NCBI GenBank assembly: GCA_018814745.1
Contig: JAHIZC010000128.1
Span: 1-8,227, forward strand
DNA length: 8,227 nucleotides
Direction of reading: 5' to 3'
DNA from: Candidatus Omnitrophota bacterium
GTDB taxonomy: Bacteria; Omnitrophota; Gorgyraeia; Gygaellales; Profunditerraquicolaceae
Numbering within the stretch: position 1 is the first letter of the stretch; the number at the start of each line of letters is the position of its first letter. The translations under genes and the position numbers were made by a program. Of this stretch, positions 6,450 to 8,227 are shown piece after piece. Below the pieces are notes generated by a model that searched no databases, had not been told where the DNA came from, and saw only the letters and a program-made list of their open reading frames with translations.

Positions 6450-6821
6450 TTATTCTTCTCTCCACTGCCAGACCCGCTCGATAAACTTATCTCTTCCCAA
6501 ATCCTTGCGGCTTAAACCCTCCTTAGCAATAGCCTTCTCTACAACATTCTGCGTTGCAATACCCGCATGGTCAGTCCCCGGCATCCAAAGCGATTCTTCG
6601 CCATTCATCCGATGGTACCTAATCAAAATATCCTGAATCGTGTTATTTAAAGCATGCCCCATGTGGAGGATTCCCGTTACGTTAGGGGGAGGAATGACTA
6701 TAGAGAATGGTTTTTTAGAAGGGTTTGCTTTTGCAGAAAAGTAATTATTTTCTTCCCATACCTTATACCATCTGTCTTCTGTTTCCTTGGGGTTATAGCG
6801 GGAAGGAATCTCATTTATCAT
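6450..6821 (-). CDS. valS: ValRS N-terminal fragment (123 codons, ends at premature TAA)
   Basis: This open segment begins with [19 protein letters not shown] and contains the first half of the class I catalytic Rossmann fold, including PPPNVTG (44-50), the HMGH version of the HIGH signature (53-56, bases 6665-6654) and the conserved [11 protein letters not shown] (81-91). It stops at TAA after WQWREE. The codons immediately downstream, in the same frame, continue the family sequence ([17 protein letters not shown]), so a single base change from TAT or TAC would explain the stop. Alone this fragment lacks the KMSKS loop and editing domain and cannot be an active synthetase. Confidence 0.85.
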   Translation of the reverse strand: MINEIPSRYNPKETEDRWYKVWEENNYFSAKANPSKKPFSIVIPPPNVTGILHMGHALNNTIQDILIRYHRMNGEESLWMPGTDHAGIATQNVVEKAIAKEGLSRKDLGRDKFIERVWQWREE

Positions 6822-8227
6822 TGCAATTTATCTTTTAAGAGTTTATATTCTACGCTATCTACCAAAGCCTGCCAGGAAGCCTCGATGATATTTTCATGTA
6901 CGCCGATAGTACTCCAGGTATCTGTCTCATCCTGCGATTGAATCAATACCCTCACCTTGGCTGCGGTTCCCACCTTCTCATCTAAAACCCGCACTTTAAA
7001 ATCTGAAAGATGCATCTTAGAAAGAGTGGGATAGAAATCCTTCAGTGCCTTTCTCAAGGCATTATCCAGCGCATTCACCGGGCCATCGCCTTCGGCAGCG
7101 GTATGCTCTCTAACCCCCTTCACTTTTATTTTGACTATTGCTTCAGAGGTAATCTTTTTATCAGACTGCTTCTCCACCACTACTTTAAAACCCTGCAGTT
7201 CAAAGAATTTTTTATACTTCTTCAAAGCCTTCTTCATCAGTAATTCAAAGGATCCCTCGGCAGCTTCAAAATGATATCCCTCGTGTTCCAACTTTTGCAC
7301 TAATTTCAAAATCTTCTTTGTCTTGGGATCATCCTTACTCAAATCCAGCTCTAAACCCTTTGCGCGGATCAACACCCCTGTCTTTCCCGCTAATTCAGAT
7401 ACTAAAATTCTCCGCCTATTCCCCACCAAGCTTGGTTCTATATGTTCATATGTCTTAGGATTCTTCATTACGGCATTGATATGTACGCCGCCTTTATGGG
7501 CAAAAGCAGAAGACCCGCTGTAGGGCTGATCAGCCCTCTGTTTCATATTGCTTACTTCGCTGATAAAATGAGAGACCTTGGTCAATTCCTTGAGCTTCTC
7601 GTCTGAGATACAATCAACGCCAAGCTTCAGCTTAAGATTGGCGATAATCGGAATCAAGTTTGCATTCCCGCAGCGCTCACCATAACCATTGATCGTTCCG
7701 TGCACCATCTCAACTCCTGCCTCAACCGCTGCGAGCGAATTTGCTACCGCTAGATCTGCGTCATTATGGCAATGGATACCTAACCAAACCTTAATCTTAG
7801 GACGGATCTCCCTGATTACTTTTGAAATCTGGGAAGTAATGCTGCCTCCGTTAGTATCACACAAAATCACCGCTCCTGCTCCTGCCTCCTCTGCGGCAAG
7901 CAGGCACTTTAAGCTGTAATCTTGATTAGCTTTATATGCATCAAAAAAATGTTCGGCGTCATAAAATACTGTAAGCCCATTGGAGACCAGAAAACTTACT
8001 GAATCTCTGATCATATCCAGATTCTCTTCCAGCGAAGTCTTCAAAACATCTTCTATGTGCAGATCCCAGGTTTTTCCAAAAATAGTGGCGATTTTCGCTT
8101 TAGACTTAAGCAGAGCTTTCAGGTTCGGATCCTGCGCTGCCTTAGTATTGACCTTACGCGTCGAGCCAAAAGCAACTAATTGGGAGGTCTTAAGATGCAA
8201 TTTAGCCATCTTCAGATAAAACTCCAT
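6818..8227 (-). CDS. cimA: (R)-citramalate synthase CimA, lacking its N-terminus at the window edge
   Basis: CimA condenses pyruvate with acetyl-CoA to (R)-citramalate, the entry to threonine-independent isoleucine synthesis. The 469 visible residues begin inside the HMGL-like TIM barrel: LVAFGSTRK (17-25), CDTNGG (123-128), the metal-binding HCHND (152-156), NGYGERCGN (180-188) and [15 protein letters not shown] (239-253). A C-terminal LeuA-type regulatory domain (about 340-465, with [15 protein letters not shown]) usually binds isoleucine for feedback inhibition. The FGSTRK motif and overall pattern fit the CimA type rather than LeuA (2-isopropylmalate synthase) or NifV. The Met at 8227 is internal: about 50 residues including the DTTLRDGxQ motif lie beyond the edge. 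The stop overlaps valS as ATGA. No lesion is visible. Confidence 0.93.
   Translation of the reverse strand: MEFYLKMAKLHLKTSQLVAFGSTRKVNTKAAQDPNLKALLKSKAKIATIFGKTWDLHIEDVLKTSLEENLDMIRDSVSFLVSNGLTVFYDAEHFFDAYKANQDYSLKCLLAAEEAGAGAVILCDTNGGSITSQISKVIREIRPKIKVWLGIHCHNDADLAVANSLAAVEAGVEMVHGTINGYGERCGNANLIPIIANLKLKLGVDCISDEKLKELTKVSHFISEVSNMKQRADQPYSGSSAFAHKGGVHINAVMKNPKTYEHIEPSLVGNRRRILVSELAGKTGVLIRAKGLELDLSKDDPKTKKILKLVQKLEHEGYHFEAAEGSFELLMKKALKKYKKFFELQGFKVVVEKQSDKKITSEAIVKIKVKGVREHTAAEGDGPVNALDNALRKALKDFYPTLSKMHLSDFKVRVLDEKVGTAAKVRVLIQSQDETDTWSTIGVHENIIEASWQALVDSVEYKLLKDKLQ

Larger units (their letters stand above)
4015..6821 (-). pseudogene. valS: Valine--tRNA ligase, interrupted by an in-frame TAA and a frameshift
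   Basis: ValRS charges tRNA-Val and hydrolyses mischarged Thr-tRNA-Val. All domains are recognisable in order: catalytic N-terminus with PPPNVTG and HMGH, editing domain with TTRPET and [15 protein letters not shown], second catalytic half with DTWFSS and KMSKS, anticodon-binding helices, and the C-terminal coiled coil. The start ATG overlaps the cimA stop as ATGA and the gene ends in TAA 4 bases before nadC. Two lesions break it: a TAA at 6452-6450 where a Tyr codon is expected ([19 protein letters not shown]), and a -1 shift required between 5559 and 5487, within a repeat element. About 59 inserted residues explain why the gene spans about 935 codons rather than about 880. It may be a true pseudogene or strain variant, or a functional gene with consensus errors; an operon position and otherwise intact motifs favour recent damage or sequence error. 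Confidence 0.85.

Noticed and set aside
6450..6452. TAA recoded as Tyr
   Set aside because: TAA is used as the apparent true stop of valS itself (4017-4015) and of the lipoprotein gene (209-207), so a genome-wide reassignment is not supported.
6818..8227. 2-isopropylmalate synthase (LeuA) or homocitrate synthase in place of CimA
   Set aside because: The AFGSTRK segment and the surrounding pattern match citramalate synthase of the CimA type more closely; the missing N-terminus leaves a small doubt.

Overview
The window is a densely packed bacterial operon, entirely on the minus strand, followed downstream by the start of a heat-shock (groE) transcription unit. Read in the direction of transcription (right to left) it holds: citramalate synthase cimA (5' end outside the window), valyl-tRNA synthetase valS (interrupted), nicotinate-nucleotide pyrophosphorylase nadC, excinuclease subunit uvrB, type III pantothenate kinase coaX and a small coiled-coil lipoprotein. 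After a 163-base gap with a strong promoter and a perfect CIRCE operator, the first 14 codons of groES run off the left edge. Gene junctions are ATGA, GTGA or TGATG overlaps, plus one 4-base gap, so translation is probably coupled along the operon. I find no convincing plus-strand gene.

The organism looks like a moderately AT-rich bacterium. CIRCE/groES indicates HrcA-type heat-shock control, and a lipobox-bearing lipoprotein fits a diderm envelope, though not exclusively. The short repeats inserted in coding sequence recall uncultured candidate-phylum genomes; Omnitrophota is my best guess, but this is recollection and not shown by the window.

The operon's content is housekeeping metabolism: isoleucine precursor supply (cimA), charging of tRNA-Val (valS), NAD and CoA cofactor synthesis (nadC, coaX) and nucleotide excision repair (uvrB).

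The unusual part is repeat invasion of genes. valS carries an 83-base quasi-palindrome read in frame as about 30 extra residues, and a second composite element (14-base direct repeats around a 16-base perfect palindrome plus a purine-rich tail) inside which the reading frame shifts. nadC carries two tracts of period-7 AGGTNNN repeats in opposite orientation, both read in frame. The groES leader has a 15-bp inverted repeat. valS also has an in-frame TAA where a Tyr codon is expected. The valS lesions are either real (pseudogene or strain variation) or consensus errors; I see no good case for recoding.
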